Source: CAYHHI01 sp964356335 (GTDB lineage: Bacteria > Arandabacterota > Arandabacteria > Arandabacterales > Arandabacteraceae). From it: DNA of 64,000 nucleotides. Under the pieces are notes generated by a model. The model did no database searches. It had not been told where the DNA came from and saw nothing but the letters and a program-made list of their open reading frames with translations. The stretch's first letter is position 1; each line of letters begins with the position of its first letter. The position numbers were made by a program, and so were the translations under genes. This document shows, piece by piece, positions 44,105-52,969 of the stretch. Location: NCBI GenBank assembly GCA_964356335.1, contig CAYHHI010000007.1:26586-90585 (forward strand), written 5' to 3'.

Positions 44105-46300
44105 ATGGGCTCTAAGCAAAAATCACTGGTCATAGTCGAATCTCCAGCGAAGGCCAAGACCATCAATCGCTTTCTCGGTCCCTCGTTTACCGTCAAGGCA
44201 TCGATGGGACACGTCCGGGATCTTCCGACGAAGACCCTCGGTGTCGAGATTGACGAGGCCTTCAAGCCCAGCTACGTCGTCATAAGCGGGAAGAAGAAGG
44301 TTGTGAAGGCGCTGAAGACCGCAGCGGCCGAAGCGGATTGTGTCTATCTCGCACCTGATATGGACCGCGAGGGCGAGGCGATCGCGTGGCATCTTGCAAG
44401 CCTCATAGATAAGGATGAGGCCCGGATAAAGCGCGTCATCTTTAACGAGATTACAGAGCGGGCTATCAAAGAAGCCTTCAAGAATCCTACCAGCATCGAC
44501 ATGCGCAAGGTGGACGCTCAGCAGGCGAGGCGTGTCCTGGATAGACTGGTGGGGTATCTGGTGAGCCCTCTCCTGTGGAAGGTCGTTCACAGGCGGACCA
44601 GTGCAGGCCGGGTCCAGTCGGTCGCGTTGAGACTGGTCTGTGAGCGGGAAGAGGAAATAGCCAGGTTCGTTCCCCAGGAGTACTGGACCATAGAAGCTGA
44701 GTTCAAGTCCCCGCGAAGTGATATGGTCAAGGCGAGTCTTGAGAAGATCGACAAGGCCAAACCTGACCTCAGCACGTTGGAGAAAGCTACCCAAACCAGA
44801 GACGATATCAAGTCACAGAATTTCGCGGTCGGCACGATTGAAAGAAAGGAAAAGCGGCGGAACCCCAAGCCTCCGTACATCACAAGCACCCTCCAGCAGG
44901 ACGGCGCAAGGCGTATAGGCTTCAGCGCCCGCAAGACCATGACGATTGCTCAGGCGCTGTATGAAGGGATCGACCTGGGCGCTGAAGGGCCCGTGGGGCT
45001 CATCACTTATATGAGGACTGATTCCGTGCGACTGGCTCCCGAGGCATGCAACCAGGCCAGGGAATTCATCGTCGGCACATATGGTGAGAAGTACATTCCG
45101 GGGAAAGCAACGAAGTTCAGAAAGCCCACGAGCTCTCAGGATGCTCATGAGGCGATCAGGCCGACTGATGTGGCGAGAACCCCTGGTGCGGTCGCCGGAT
45201 TTCTGAGCAAGGATCAGGCAAGGCTCTACAAGCTTATATGGGAGAGATTTGTTGCGAGCCAGATGGCGCAGGCTATTTTTGATGTGACCTCCGTTGGGAT
45301 ACGGGGTGGCCCATATCTGTTCAAGGCCACAGGCTCAACGATGAGATTCGACGGTTTCCTCAAGGTATATGGTGAGAAGCCCGAGGATGAGGAGCGCCAG
45401 ATTCCTCCGCTTGAGGTGGGAGAGCCTCTTACGCTTGAGAAAGTAGATGCGACAAGGCATGAGACCCAACCGCCGCCGCGTTACACCGAGTCAAGCCTCA
45501 TAAAGGAGCTTGAAGACAAGGGCATTGGACGCCCAAGCACATATGCCGCGATCGTCGGCACAATCGTTGAACGCCGCTATGTCGAAAAGACCAAGGAAGC
45601 ACTGGTGCCCACCGATCTTGGGAAGACCGTGCTCGCGATTCTTCTCAAACTCTTTGCCGACATCTTCGAGGTGGGCTTCACGGCACACATGGAAACGCAG
45701 CTCGATCGGATTGAATCAGGCCAGGATGATTGGGTCAAGGTGATCAGCGATTTCTATGAGCCTTTCCGGAAGGATCTTGAGAATGCCGACAGGATAAAGA
45801 AGGAACTGAAGGTCGCTTTTGAGGAAGAGGTCGACCAGAAGTGTGAGATCTGCGGCCGCCCCATGGTCAAGAAATGGGGAAGGCACGGCAGGTTCCTTGC
45901 GTGTTCGGGTTTCCCCGAATGCAAAAGCACCAAGCCTCTCGAGAAAGAGGTCTCGACCGATGCCCGCTGTCCCACCTGTGGCGGCGAGATGATCGTGCGC
46001 ACGGGAAGGTACGGCAGGTTCCTGGCGTGCAAGAACTATCCGCAATGCAAAGGTACGATGCGCTTCACCATCGGGATCAAGTGCCCGATGTGCGGCGGCG
46101 ACATGATCGAGAAACGCACCAAGAGGGGCCGGGTTTTCTACGGCTGTCAGAAATACCCCACGTGCAAGTTCGCAACCTGGGACAAACCTGTGAGTGAGCA
46201 ATGCCCTCAGTGCGGCTTTCCGGTCATGGTTATGAAGACCTCGGGCGAGAAGAGCGGCCAGCTCGAGTGTCCCAAGTGTAAGGGCGAGGCAAAGCCATGA
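44105..46300 (+). CDS. topA: DNA topoisomerase I (type IA)
   Basis: Start chosen at ATG 44105; GTG 44093 would add four residues. The protein has 731 residues. It relaxes negative supercoils by single-strand passage. The Toprim domain opens with SLVIVESPAKAKTINRFLG and has the acidic APDMDREGEAIAWH. The active-site Tyr is in GLITYMRTDSVRLA, and KFRKPTSSQDAHEAIRPTDV and SLIKELEDKGIGRPSTYA follow. Four C-terminal zinc ribbons are seen, the first three topA-type (CEICGRPM, CPTCGGEM, CPMCGGDM, each with a later C-x4-7-C) and a last one, CPQCGFPVMV. It overlaps the trmFO frame by ATGA. Confidence 0.97.
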   Translation: MGSKQKSLVIVESPAKAKTINRFLGPSFTVKASMGHVRDLPTKTLGVEIDEAFKPSYVVISGKKKVVKALKTAAAEADCVYLAPDMDREGEAIAWHLASLIDKDEARIKRVIFNEITERAIKEAFKNPTSIDMRKVDAQQARRVLDRLVGYLVSPLLWKVVHRRTSAGRVQSVALRLVCEREEEIARFVPQEYWTIEAEFKSPRSDMVKASLEKIDKAKPDLSTLEKATQTRDDIKSQNFAVGTIERKEKRRNPKPPYITSTLQQDGARRIGFSARKTMTIAQALYEGIDLGAEGPVGLITYMRTDSVRLAPEACNQAREFIVGTYGEKYIPGKATKFRKPTSSQDAHEAIRPTDVARTPGAVAGFLSKDQARLYKLIWERFVASQMAQAIFDVTSVGIRGGPYLFKATGSTMRFDGFLKVYGEKPEDEERQIPPLEVGEPLTLEKVDATRHETQPPPRYTESSLIKELEDKGIGRPSTYAAIVGTIVERRYVEKTKEALVPTDLGKTVLAILLKLFADIFEVGFTAHMETQLDRIESGQDDWVKVISDFYEPFRKDLENADRIKKELKVAFEEEVDQKCEICGRPMVKKWGRHGRFLACSGFPECKSTKPLEKEVSTDARCPTCGGEMIVRTGRYGRFLACKNYPQCKGTMRFTIGIKCPMCGGDMIEKRTKRGRVFYGCQKYPTCKFATWDKPVSEQCPQCGFPVMVMKTSGEKSGQLECPKCKGEAKP

Positions 46301-48057
46301 ACGAGGGCACAAACCCTCCGGCGACAAGCCGCAGCGGAGGCTGGATCGGAGGCGAGTGTAGTATTGAGCCGGAGACCAGCCCCGCAAGGCGGAGTGTCTG
46401 CTGCCTCGCCGCCGGATGCCCTGCGGTTAGAACTACATGCCCTTCGGGCCATCCGTCGGCTCGGCATGCCGATCGCAGCGCCCGGAGAGTGTTCGGGAGG
46501 AGCCGCACGCGGGACCGGATCGGAGGCGAATGTAGTTCTGAGCCGCAGACCGGCCCGCGAAGGCGCAGTCCTTGGGGGCTCGCTGGCGGTGGCCCTGCGG
46601 TTAGAACTGCATGCCCTTCGGGCCAGCCACCAGCTTCGCGGCGGGCGGGAAGCGAGGGCACGTCTGAGCCGGAGACCAGCCCCGCAAGGCGTCCGGCAGG
46701 TGGAAGGCCGGTGGTGGTGATAGGGGGAGGCCTCGCAGGTTCTGAGGCCGCATGGCAAGCCGCGAGATTCGGGGCAAAGGTGACCCTTTACGAGATGCGC
46801 CCCAGGAGAATGACTGAGGCGCACAGGACAGGGCTTTTCGCGGAGTTAGTCTGCTCCAATTCCTTCAAGTCGGAAGCAATCGACAATGCGAACGGACTCC
46901 TCAAGCTCGAGCTCAAGATGCTTGACTCGCTTCTTGTGAACGCGGCGATGCGAGCGAGGGTGCCTGCGGGAACTGCGCTCTGCGTGGACAGGCAGGCGTT
47001 TGCCATGGATGTCACCCAGGCGATAGAGTCTAACCCCACCATCACGGTCGTGAGAGAGGAAATCGAGGGTCTCCCGGGCGATCGAGTGAGCGTGCTTGCC
47101 CCGGGGCCGCTTGCCTCGCCCTCGATCTCGAAGGCGATTGAGGCCATGGTGGGTTCCCGCCACCTCTTCTTCTATGACGCCGTGTCTCCCATAGTGGAGG
47201 CGGAATCCATAGATATGTCCAAGGTCTATGTCTCCTCGCGTTATGACAAGGGCGAGTCCACATACATCAATCTGCCGCTTGACAGGGAGCGGTATATGAG
47301 CTTTCTCCGCGAGCTCAGGAATGCTGAGGTGTCTCCCAGGAGGGATTTCGAAGAGGCCAGATTCTTCTCCGCCTGCATGCCGATCGAGGAGATTGCCAGG
47401 ATGGGAGAGGAGACGCTGGCGCACGGATGTATGAAGCCTGTGGGCCTTATCGATCCTCGCACAGGGAGGATGCCCTATGCCGTGGTTCAGCTAAGGCCAG
47501 AAAATGCTGCAGGCACACTTTACGGCATGGTAGGGTTTCAGACCAGGCTCAAGTACGGCGAGCAGGAACGCATCCTGCGGATGCTCCCCGGGCTCGAGCA
47601 GGCGCGTTTCATTCGTTTCGGATGCATACACAGGAATACATATATATGTGGTCCTGCCGTGCTTTTTCCCACGCTTCAGCACAGATGCCGCTCGAACATT
47701 TTCATGGCCGGCCAGATAACCGGCGCCGAGGGCTATATGGCTGCTGCTGTGACAGGACTTTTCGCGGGTATCAATGCGGCGCTTGAGGCTCGGGGAGACG
47801 CTTGTCTTCTCCCGCCTGCGGAGACCATAGCGGGCGGCCTCATGAGATATGTGTCCCAGGCGGATGCCATAGACTTCAAGCCCATGAATCCCAACTTCGG
47901 ACTACTGCCTCCGTTAGGGGTGCGAGTAAGAGACAGGCGGAGGCGAAATCTTCTCCTGAGCGAACGTTCGGTCGTCAGCCTCAAGTCGTGGATGGAGCGA
48001 AATGGTTTGGCCGCAGATTCGAATATGGTGGTGAATCGCAGTGGAGCCTTATCTTAG
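46297..48057 (+). CDS. trmFO: Methylenetetrahydrofolate-tRNA-(uracil-5-)-methyltransferase TrmFO, with repeat-encoded N-terminal extension
   Basis: TrmFO makes the ribothymidine at position 54 of tRNA using methylene-tetrahydrofolate and FADH2. The conserved protein begins at 46711 (residue 139): VVVIGGGLAGSEAAWQAARFG is the FAD-binding loop, then YEMRPRRMTEAHRTG, LVCSNSFKSEAIDNANGLLK, and near the end AGQITGAEGYMAAAVTGLFAG and MNPNFGLLPPL. From 46711 the length is 448 residues, normal for the family, and GTG 46711 has an AGGTGGAAGG in front. The frame, however, is open back to ATG 46297, which overlaps the topA stop as ATGA, the coupling used elsewhere in this operon. The extra 138 codons consist almost wholly of the 174-nt repeat. 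Either the extension is translated or the real start is 46711. Confidence 0.92.
   Translation: MNEGTNPPATSRSGGWIGGECSIEPETSPARRSVCCLAAGCPAVRTTCPSGHPSARHADRSARRVFGRSRTRDRIGGECSSEPQTGPRRRSPWGLAGGGPAVRTACPSGQPPASRRAGSEGTSEPETSPARRPAGGRPVVVIGGGLAGSEAAWQAARFGAKVTLYEMRPRRMTEAHRTGLFAELVCSNSFKSEAIDNANGLLKLELKMLDSLLVNAAMRARVPAGTALCVDRQAFAMDVTQAIESNPTITVVREEIEGLPGDRVSVLAPGPLASPSISKAIEAMVGSRHLFFYDAVSPIVEAESIDMSKVYVSSRYDKGESTYINLPLDRERYMSFLRELRNAEVSPRRDFEEARFFSACMPIEEIARMGEETLAHGCMKPVGLIDPRTGRMPYAVVQLRPENAAGTLYGMVGFQTRLKYGEQERILRMLPGLEQARFIRFGCIHRNTYICGPAVLFPTLQHRCRSNIFMAGQITGAEGYMAAAVTGLFAGINAALEARGDACLLPPAETIAGGLMRYVSQADAIDFKPMNPNFGLLPPLGVRVRDRRRRNLLLSERSVVSLKSWMERNGLAADSNMVVNRSGALS
46343..46691. repeat. 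Frame-preserving 174-nt repeat cassette at the topA/trmFO junction
   Basis: Unit 1 at 46343-46516 and unit 2 from 46517 share their openings (GGATCGGAGGCGA) and a near-identical block at 46419 and 46593 that ends in the palindrome GCCCTTCGGGC; the offset is 174 nt in both cases. A partial third unit repeats 27 nt of unit 1 exactly (46365-46391 equals 46665-46691, offset 300 nt). All offsets are multiples of 3 and no stop occurs in the trmFO frame. The peptide is low complexity and unlike any part of TrmFO. Confidence 0.82.
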
Positions 48058-48943
48058 GAAATTCCTCCTGCATCTTGGACTTGAAAGAAATCTATCTGAC
48101 AATACTATAAGTGCTTACGAGACTGACTTAAACCAATTTATAAGCTTCCTTAAGACCCAGCTGGGTGTCCGCAAGCTGAGCATCAGGAATGTGGACAGAC
48201 TCTCCATCAGGCATTTCCTGCATCACCAGAAAGGCTGTGGGGTCAAGGGCAGCACCTTGAGACGGAAACTCGCCGCGATCAGGTGTTTTATGCGGTACCT
48301 GTGCAACCGCGAAAACCTGGACTCCAACCCAGCAGCCATGATCAAGATGCCCCAGATGGAGAAGCATCTGCCGTCTTTTCTTGATGTGACTGAGATGCAG
48401 AACCTGATGGACGTTCCCGACAAGAGTGGCCTGACCGGACTCAGAGACACCGCGATTCTTGAGGTTTTCTACAGCACAGGCATAAGGTTAGGGGAGCTCC
48501 ACTCGCTGGATGTCTCAGACATGGATTTCTTCGGAGAAGTCATTAAAGTCAAGGGCAAAGGAAGAAAGGAAAGGATGGTACCCTTGGGCAGGATGGCGAC
48601 GGGGGCCTTGAAAGGGTATCTACCCGAGAGAGCGCGCTACTTGACAGTGCGAAACCGCGTGCAGGAGGTGGCACTTTTCGTAAACAGATTCGGCAGAAGA
48701 CTTACGCGACGAGGCATCCAGCGCGTTGTGAGACACTATCTCCAGCGTGTTTGCAGTCTCAAGCAGATGAGCCCGCATGTCCTGAGGCATACTTTCGCTA
48801 CGCACATGCTCGACAGAGGGGCTGATCTTCGCGCCGTGCAAGAGCTTCTCGGCCATGCGAGTCTATCAAGCACACAGGTTTACACACACGTGACCACTGA
48901 CAGGCTGAAGCGGGTTTATAGTCAAGCACACCCGAGGGCCTGA
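48041..48943 (+). CDS. xerC: Tyrosine recombinase XerC/XerD family
   Basis: 300 residues from GTG 48041, overlapping trmFO by 17 bp. The N-terminal SAM-like core-binding domain has FLLHLGLERNLSDNTISAYETDL. The catalytic domain has the full set: Arg in STGIRLGELHSL, Lys in VKGKGRKER, H-x-x-R in SPHVLRHTFATHML, His in LLGHASLSSTQ, and nucleophile Tyr in VYTHV. The length and operon place (topA-trmFO-xerC-hslVU, as in Bacillus topA-gid-codV-codW-codX) argue for chromosome-dimer resolution rather than an integrase. Confidence 0.93.
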   Translation: MEPYLRKFLLHLGLERNLSDNTISAYETDLNQFISFLKTQLGVRKLSIRNVDRLSIRHFLHHQKGCGVKGSTLRRKLAAIRCFMRYLCNRENLDSNPAAMIKMPQMEKHLPSFLDVTEMQNLMDVPDKSGLTGLRDTAILEVFYSTGIRLGELHSLDVSDMDFFGEVIKVKGKGRKERMVPLGRMATGALKGYLPERARYLTVRNRVQEVALFVNRFGRRLTRRGIQRVVRHYLQRVCSLKQMSPHVLRHTFATHMLDRGADLRAVQELLGHASLSSTQVYTHVTTDRLKRVYSQAHPRA

Positions 48944-48953
48944 GGAGGTGGGT

Positions 48954-49571
48954 ATGGAAGAAAGCCAATTACGAAATCGGATGAGGGGAACACAACCCCT
49001 GGGGGAGCGGACTTCACAAGGCATCACGGTGGGAGGTAGGATCATCAGAAGCACAACCATAATTGGTGTGAGGAAAGATGGGCGCGTCGCGATGGGTGGG
49101 GATGGCCAGGTCAGTCTCGGTGAGACCGTGATGAAGGAGCGGGCGCGCAAGATCAGGAAGGTCCACAACGATGCCATCATCACCGGCTTCGCCGGCGCTT
49201 CGGCCGATGCGCTAGCCCTCTTGGAGAAGTTTGAATCCCGGATTGAGCAGTACAAGGGCAATCTCACACGCGCCGTCGTCGAGCTTGCGAAGGAGTGGCG
49301 AACCGACAAGATTCTCAGGAGACTCGAAGCGTTGCTCGCAGTGATGGATAAGGACCATTCATTTATAGTTGCAGGTACGGGTGAGATCATAGAACCAGAT
49401 GACGGTATTGTTGCCATCGGATCGGGTGGAGGCTATGCCCTGGCAGCTGCAAGGGCACTTGTCAAATACTCAAACCTTGAAGCGAGCGCGATCGTGGAGG
49501 AAGCCTTGAGGATAGCGTCTCATATCTGTGTCTACACCAACGACAATATCACCGTCGAGGTGCTGGAGTAG
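48954..49571 (+). CDS. hslV: ATP-dependent protease subunit HslV with an N-terminal extension
   Basis: 205 residues from ATG 48954 after GAGGAGG. HslV is the proteolytic dodecamer of the HslUV protease; its mature N-terminal Thr is the nucleophile. The conserved protein starts at STTIIGVRKDGRVAMGGDGQVSLG, so the catalytic Thr is about residue 34, preceded by a 33-residue leader that is absent in most HslVs. RTDKILRRLEALLAV, GSGGGYALAAARAL and RIASHICVYTN follow as usual. Alternative starts (GTG 49029, five codons before the Thr) lack a good ribosome-binding site, although GGGAGGTAGG lies just before the Thr codons. The leader would have to be removed for activity. Confidence 0.93.
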   Translation: MEESQLRNRMRGTQPLGERTSQGITVGGRIIRSTTIIGVRKDGRVAMGGDGQVSLGETVMKERARKIRKVHNDAIITGFAGASADALALLEKFESRIEQYKGNLTRAVVELAKEWRTDKILRRLEALLAVMDKDHSFIVAGTGEIIEPDDGIVAIGSGGGYALAAARALVKYSNLEASAIVEEALRIASHICVYTNDNITVEVLE

Positions 49572-49607
49572 AAATGCTGGAATACTGGAATAGAGGTATC
49601 GAATTTC

Positions 49608-50963
49608 ATGCCGACTGACGAGCTTACTCCCAGAGAAATCGTGAAGGAACTTGACAAGTACGTTATCGGGCAGAAAGACGCGAAGAAATGCGTGGCTATA
49701 GCCCTCAGGAATAGGTGGCGGCGCCAGCAGGTCCAGGGCGATCTCAGGGAAGAGATAATGCCCAACAACATCATAATGATTGGCCCCACCGGCGTAGGCA
49801 AGACCGAGATCGCGCGTAGGCTCGCGCGGCTTGCCAGGGCGCCCTTCCTCAAAGTCGAGGCGTCCAAGTTCACCGAGGTCGGCTATGTCGGGCGGGACGT
49901 TGAATCCATGATTCGCGATCTCACCGAGCTGTCGGTCAACATGGTGCGCGAGGAAAAGATGGCGGAGGTCGATGCCATAGCCAAGGTCAATGCCGAGGAG
50001 AAACTGCTCGATCTGCTTCTGCCTCCTCAGCGAAAAAGGGCCAACCAGCCCATAGAAGACAAGATCAAGGATGAGGAGAAGCATAAGGCTACCCGTCAAA
50101 AGCTTCGTGAGAGGCTAGAGAACAGGACGCTCGAAGAGAGGAAGGTTGACATCGAGGTTGCCTCAAAGAGCCTGCCGATGATCGAGATATTTACCCCTGC
50201 GGGCATCGAAGAGATGGACATCAATATGCAGGAGATGTTCGGAGGACTCCTTCCGCCGCGCAGAAAGCGGAGGAAGGTAACGGTCAACGAAGCCAGAGAT
50301 ATCCTCATTCAGGAAGAAGCCCAGAAGCTTGTGGATATGGACAAGGTCGTGGGCGAGGCAATAGAGCGGATCGAGAACTCGGGCATCATCTTCATTGACG
50401 AGATCGATAAGATCACCGGCTCCAAAGCCACGGCAGGCCCTGACGTATCAAGGGAAGGCGTTCAGCGAGACCTGCTGCCTGTTGTTGAAGGCTCAACCGT
50501 CCCTACGAAGTACGGCATAGTGAGGACCGAGCACATCCTCTTCATCGCTGCCGGTGCTTTTCATTCCTCCAAACCGTCTGATCTGATACCGGAACTCCAG
50601 GGAAGGTTCCCGATAAGGGTAGAGTTGAGCAGTCTCTCAAAGGAGGACTTTGTAAGGATACTGGTCGAGCCCAGGAATGCGCTCATGAAGCAGTACCGGG
50701 CACTCCTCAAGACCGAAGGCGTTGATGTGACCTTCACGGATGGGGCGATCCGGGAGATAGCTGCGATTGCCTCAAAGGTCAATGAGACAACGGAGAACAT
50801 CGGTGCGCGGCGGCTTCACACGGTTATGACAAGGCTTCTCGAAGACATCCTTTTCGATGTCCCCAACATGAAGAGGAAGCGTATCGAGATTACACCGGAG
50901 TTTGTGCACGACAAGCTCAAGAACATCATCGAAGACGTAGATCTTACAAGGTATGTACTATAG
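49608..50963 (+). CDS. hslU: ATP-dependent protease ATPase subunit HslU
   Basis: 451 residues. HslU is the AAA+ unfoldase that feeds HslV. It starts LTPREIVKELDKYVIGQKDAKK, with Walker A GPTGVGKTEIARRLA, the pore/sensor region KFTEVGYVGRDVESMIRDL, Walker B IIFIDEIDKI, GVQRDLLPVVEGSTV, the sensor FHSSKPSDLIPELQGRFPIRVEL, and the C-terminal tail VDLTRYVL that docks into HslV. It lies 36 bp after hslV. Confidence 0.97.
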   Translation: MPTDELTPREIVKELDKYVIGQKDAKKCVAIALRNRWRRQQVQGDLREEIMPNNIIMIGPTGVGKTEIARRLARLARAPFLKVEASKFTEVGYVGRDVESMIRDLTELSVNMVREEKMAEVDAIAKVNAEEKLLDLLLPPQRKRANQPIEDKIKDEEKHKATRQKLRERLENRTLEERKVDIEVASKSLPMIEIFTPAGIEEMDINMQEMFGGLLPPRRKRRKVTVNEARDILIQEEAQKLVDMDKVVGEAIERIENSGIIFIDEIDKITGSKATAGPDVSREGVQRDLLPVVEGSTVPTKYGIVRTEHILFIAAGAFHSSKPSDLIPELQGRFPIRVELSSLSKEDFVRILVEPRNALMKQYRALLKTEGVDVTFTDGAIREIAAIASKVNETTENIGARRLHTVMTRLLEDILFDVPNMKRKRIEITPEFVHDKLKNIIEDVDLTRYVL

Positions 50964-50975
50964 AAGGGAGTCTGT

Positions 50976-51893
50976 ATGTGGGATCGGAAGCATTTTCTTA
51001 CCATCTATGATCTCTCGACGGAGGACGTCAGGGGGCTTATCGAGAAGGCATATGATCTTAAGAAGAAGCATCATGCCGGGCGGCTCGAGCCCGTGCTCAA
51101 GGGCAAGTCGCTCGCCATGATTTTCAGGAAGCCGAGCCTGAGGACGAGAATGAGTTTTGAGATGGCGATCGTGGGCCTGGGTGGCCACGCGCTTTACATA
51201 TCTGATGAGGAGATAAAACTCGGCAAGAGAGAAGCGGTCTCGGATGTGGCGCGGGTTGTCTCCTGCTACGTTGACATCATCATGATAAGGACTTTCGACC
51301 AAAAGGAGGCCGAGGACCTCGCCAAATGGGCGACAGTGCCTGTGATCAACGGGCTCACGGACATGTACCACCCGTGTCAGGTGCTCGGTGATATTCTGAC
51401 CGTCAGGGAAAAGAAGGGACGGGTCGAGAGTCTCAAGGTCGCCTACCTCGGCGACGGCAACAACGTTGCAAACTCATGGGTGAATGCTGCGGCCAAACTC
51501 AATTTCAAACTCGTGCTTGGTATGGCAAAGGGTTATGAGCCGGACGCCGGCATACTTTCAAGGGCGCAGAGGGACGGCGCAGACATCGAGATTGCCTACG
51601 ATCCGTATGAGGCTGCGCGCGACGCCGATGTGATCTATACTGACGTCTGGGCGAGTATGGGCGCCGAGGCCGAGGCGGAGAAGCGAAAGCAGGCCATGAA
51701 ACATCTTCAGGTGAATGACCGTCTTCTCAAGGTCGCCAAGAAGGATGTCATCGTCCTGCACTGCCTGCCCGCTCATCGGGGCGACGAGATCACGGACAGC
51801 GTGATGGATGGCAGCCATTCCGCCGTCTTTGATGAGGCCGAGAACCGCATGCACATCCAGAGAGCCATTATGGTGGAGCTTCTGATCAAATGA
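50976..51893 (+). CDS. argF: Ornithine carbamoyltransferase
   Basis: 305 residues from ATG 50976 (GAAGGGAG upstream). It makes citrulline from ornithine and carbamoyl phosphate. The carbamoyl-phosphate loop is FRKPSLRTRMSFE, and HPCQVLGD and the ornithine-type HCLPAHRG are present; the ASMGAEAEAEKR segment (SMG loop) binds ornithine. The length fits. It sits 12 bp after hslU and overlaps the next gene by ATGA. No other arginine genes are in the window. Confidence 0.95.
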   Translation: MWDRKHFLTIYDLSTEDVRGLIEKAYDLKKKHHAGRLEPVLKGKSLAMIFRKPSLRTRMSFEMAIVGLGGHALYISDEEIKLGKREAVSDVARVVSCYVDIIMIRTFDQKEAEDLAKWATVPVINGLTDMYHPCQVLGDILTVREKKGRVESLKVAYLGDGNNVANSWVNAAAKLNFKLVLGMAKGYEPDAGILSRAQRDGADIEIAYDPYEAARDADVIYTDVWASMGAEAEAEKRKQAMKHLQVNDRLLKVAKKDVIVLHCLPAHRGDEITDSVMDGSHSAVFDEAENRMHIQRAIMVELLIK

Positions 51894-52969
51894 GATCGGG
51901 TCTCGCGGGCTTATTTGTCGTTCTGGTTAGCGCCGCCCTGCTTTTCCTCGGCTGTGCCAAGCGCGGGGCGCCTCCCGGAGGTCCTGAGGACAAGACGCCG
52001 CCATACGTAGAAACTTTTAGCCCCACAAGCGGCTCTGTCGCCGTGGAGCTCAGGAGCGAAATAAGCCTGACCTTCAGCGAATTGATGAAGCACAGAACCG
52101 TCGAGACGGCAGTGGTCGTGAGTCCACCCTGCCAATGGGCCAAGCGCTATTGGCGGAAGAACACTTACGTCCTTGTCCCCGGCCAGCCCCTCTTGCGGGA
52201 AACGACCTACTTAGTGTCAGTCGGCAATGCGGCGACTGACCGGCACGCAGTGAAGATGGAGAAAACCTTCGTCGCAGGTTTCTCAACCGGCGCCAGCATT
52301 GAGGCAGGCGTCATATCCGGCAAGGTCACGTGGAAAGGGCTCACTGTCGAGCAGGCCATGGTAGAGGTCTTTGATGCTGAGCAGATCGGCGACTTGGCAG
52401 GCTTTCCGAAGGCGACGCCTCTTTATGTTACCTTGTCAGGTGCCGGTGGGCAATACGAGGTTCCCTTCGTCAACACCAAGAAGACTTACCGGGTGCTTGC
52501 CTACATGGACAGGAACGGTGACTCGGAATACGACGAGGGCGAAGTAGCCGGATGCGCACCGGGCGAGGTCGCCTTGATGGATTCGCTTACGAACACCGGT
52601 GTGGACATCATGCTTTGTGACGCGAGCTTCAAGGGAAGCCTCGAGGGTAAAGTCTACACTTCATCCCAATTCGATACCTCTGCAGTTCCTGATACCTCAA
52701 AGCCATTTGAGGCCTTCAAAGTCGCCGTTTCCGTGAGGTCTATCACTGATACAACGGTGTCTTACGACGCGCTGGCGGATAAGGACGGCAGGTTCAGGCT
52801 CGATTGCGTGAGCCCTGGCAGCTATGTGATTGAGGCCTTCGCTGATCATAATGGCAACGCTAAGAAGGACAAGGAAGATTCGTTCTATGTTGAATTCGGG
52901 GATACCATTGATATAAGGTCATGCTCGAAGCCGCCGACGGTCGAGATGACGCTCGAGGTCAAGCCGTGA
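51890..52969 (+). CDS. Lipoprotein with N-terminal Ig-like (Big_5/SbsA) domain
   Basis: 359 residues. A lipoprotein signal ends in LLFLGC (Cys at residue 22), and the following KRGAPPGGPEDKTPP-YVETFSPTSGS is a signature of a large family of Ig-like lipoproteins in FCB bacteria. The Big_5-type domain (about 40-130: LRSEISLTFSELMKHRTVETAV, TTYLVSVGNAATD) is followed by beta-rich repeats with calcium-loop-like YMDRNGDSEYDEGE and FADHNGNAKKDKED. The function is unknown; probably an outer-membrane or periplasmic structural protein. It overlaps argF (ATGA) and dapF (GTGA). Confidence 0.85.
   Translation: MRSGLAGLFVVLVSAALLFLGCAKRGAPPGGPEDKTPPYVETFSPTSGSVAVELRSEISLTFSELMKHRTVETAVVVSPPCQWAKRYWRKNTYVLVPGQPLLRETTYLVSVGNAATDRHAVKMEKTFVAGFSTGASIEAGVISGKVTWKGLTVEQAMVEVFDAEQIGDLAGFPKATPLYVTLSGAGGQYEVPFVNTKKTYRVLAYMDRNGDSEYDEGEVAGCAPGEVALMDSLTNTGVDIMLCDASFKGSLEGKVYTSSQFDTSAVPDTSKPFEAFKVAVSVRSITDTTVSYDALADKDGRFRLDCVSPGSYVIEAFADHNGNAKKDKEDSFYVEFGDTIDIRSCSKPPTVEMTLEVKP

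Noticed and set aside
46207..46824. Long open frames on the minus strand and in the +1 frame over the topA/trmFO junction
   Set aside because: They arise from the G+C-rich 174-nt repeat, which is stop-poor in several frames; they overlap topA and TrmFO and match no protein family.
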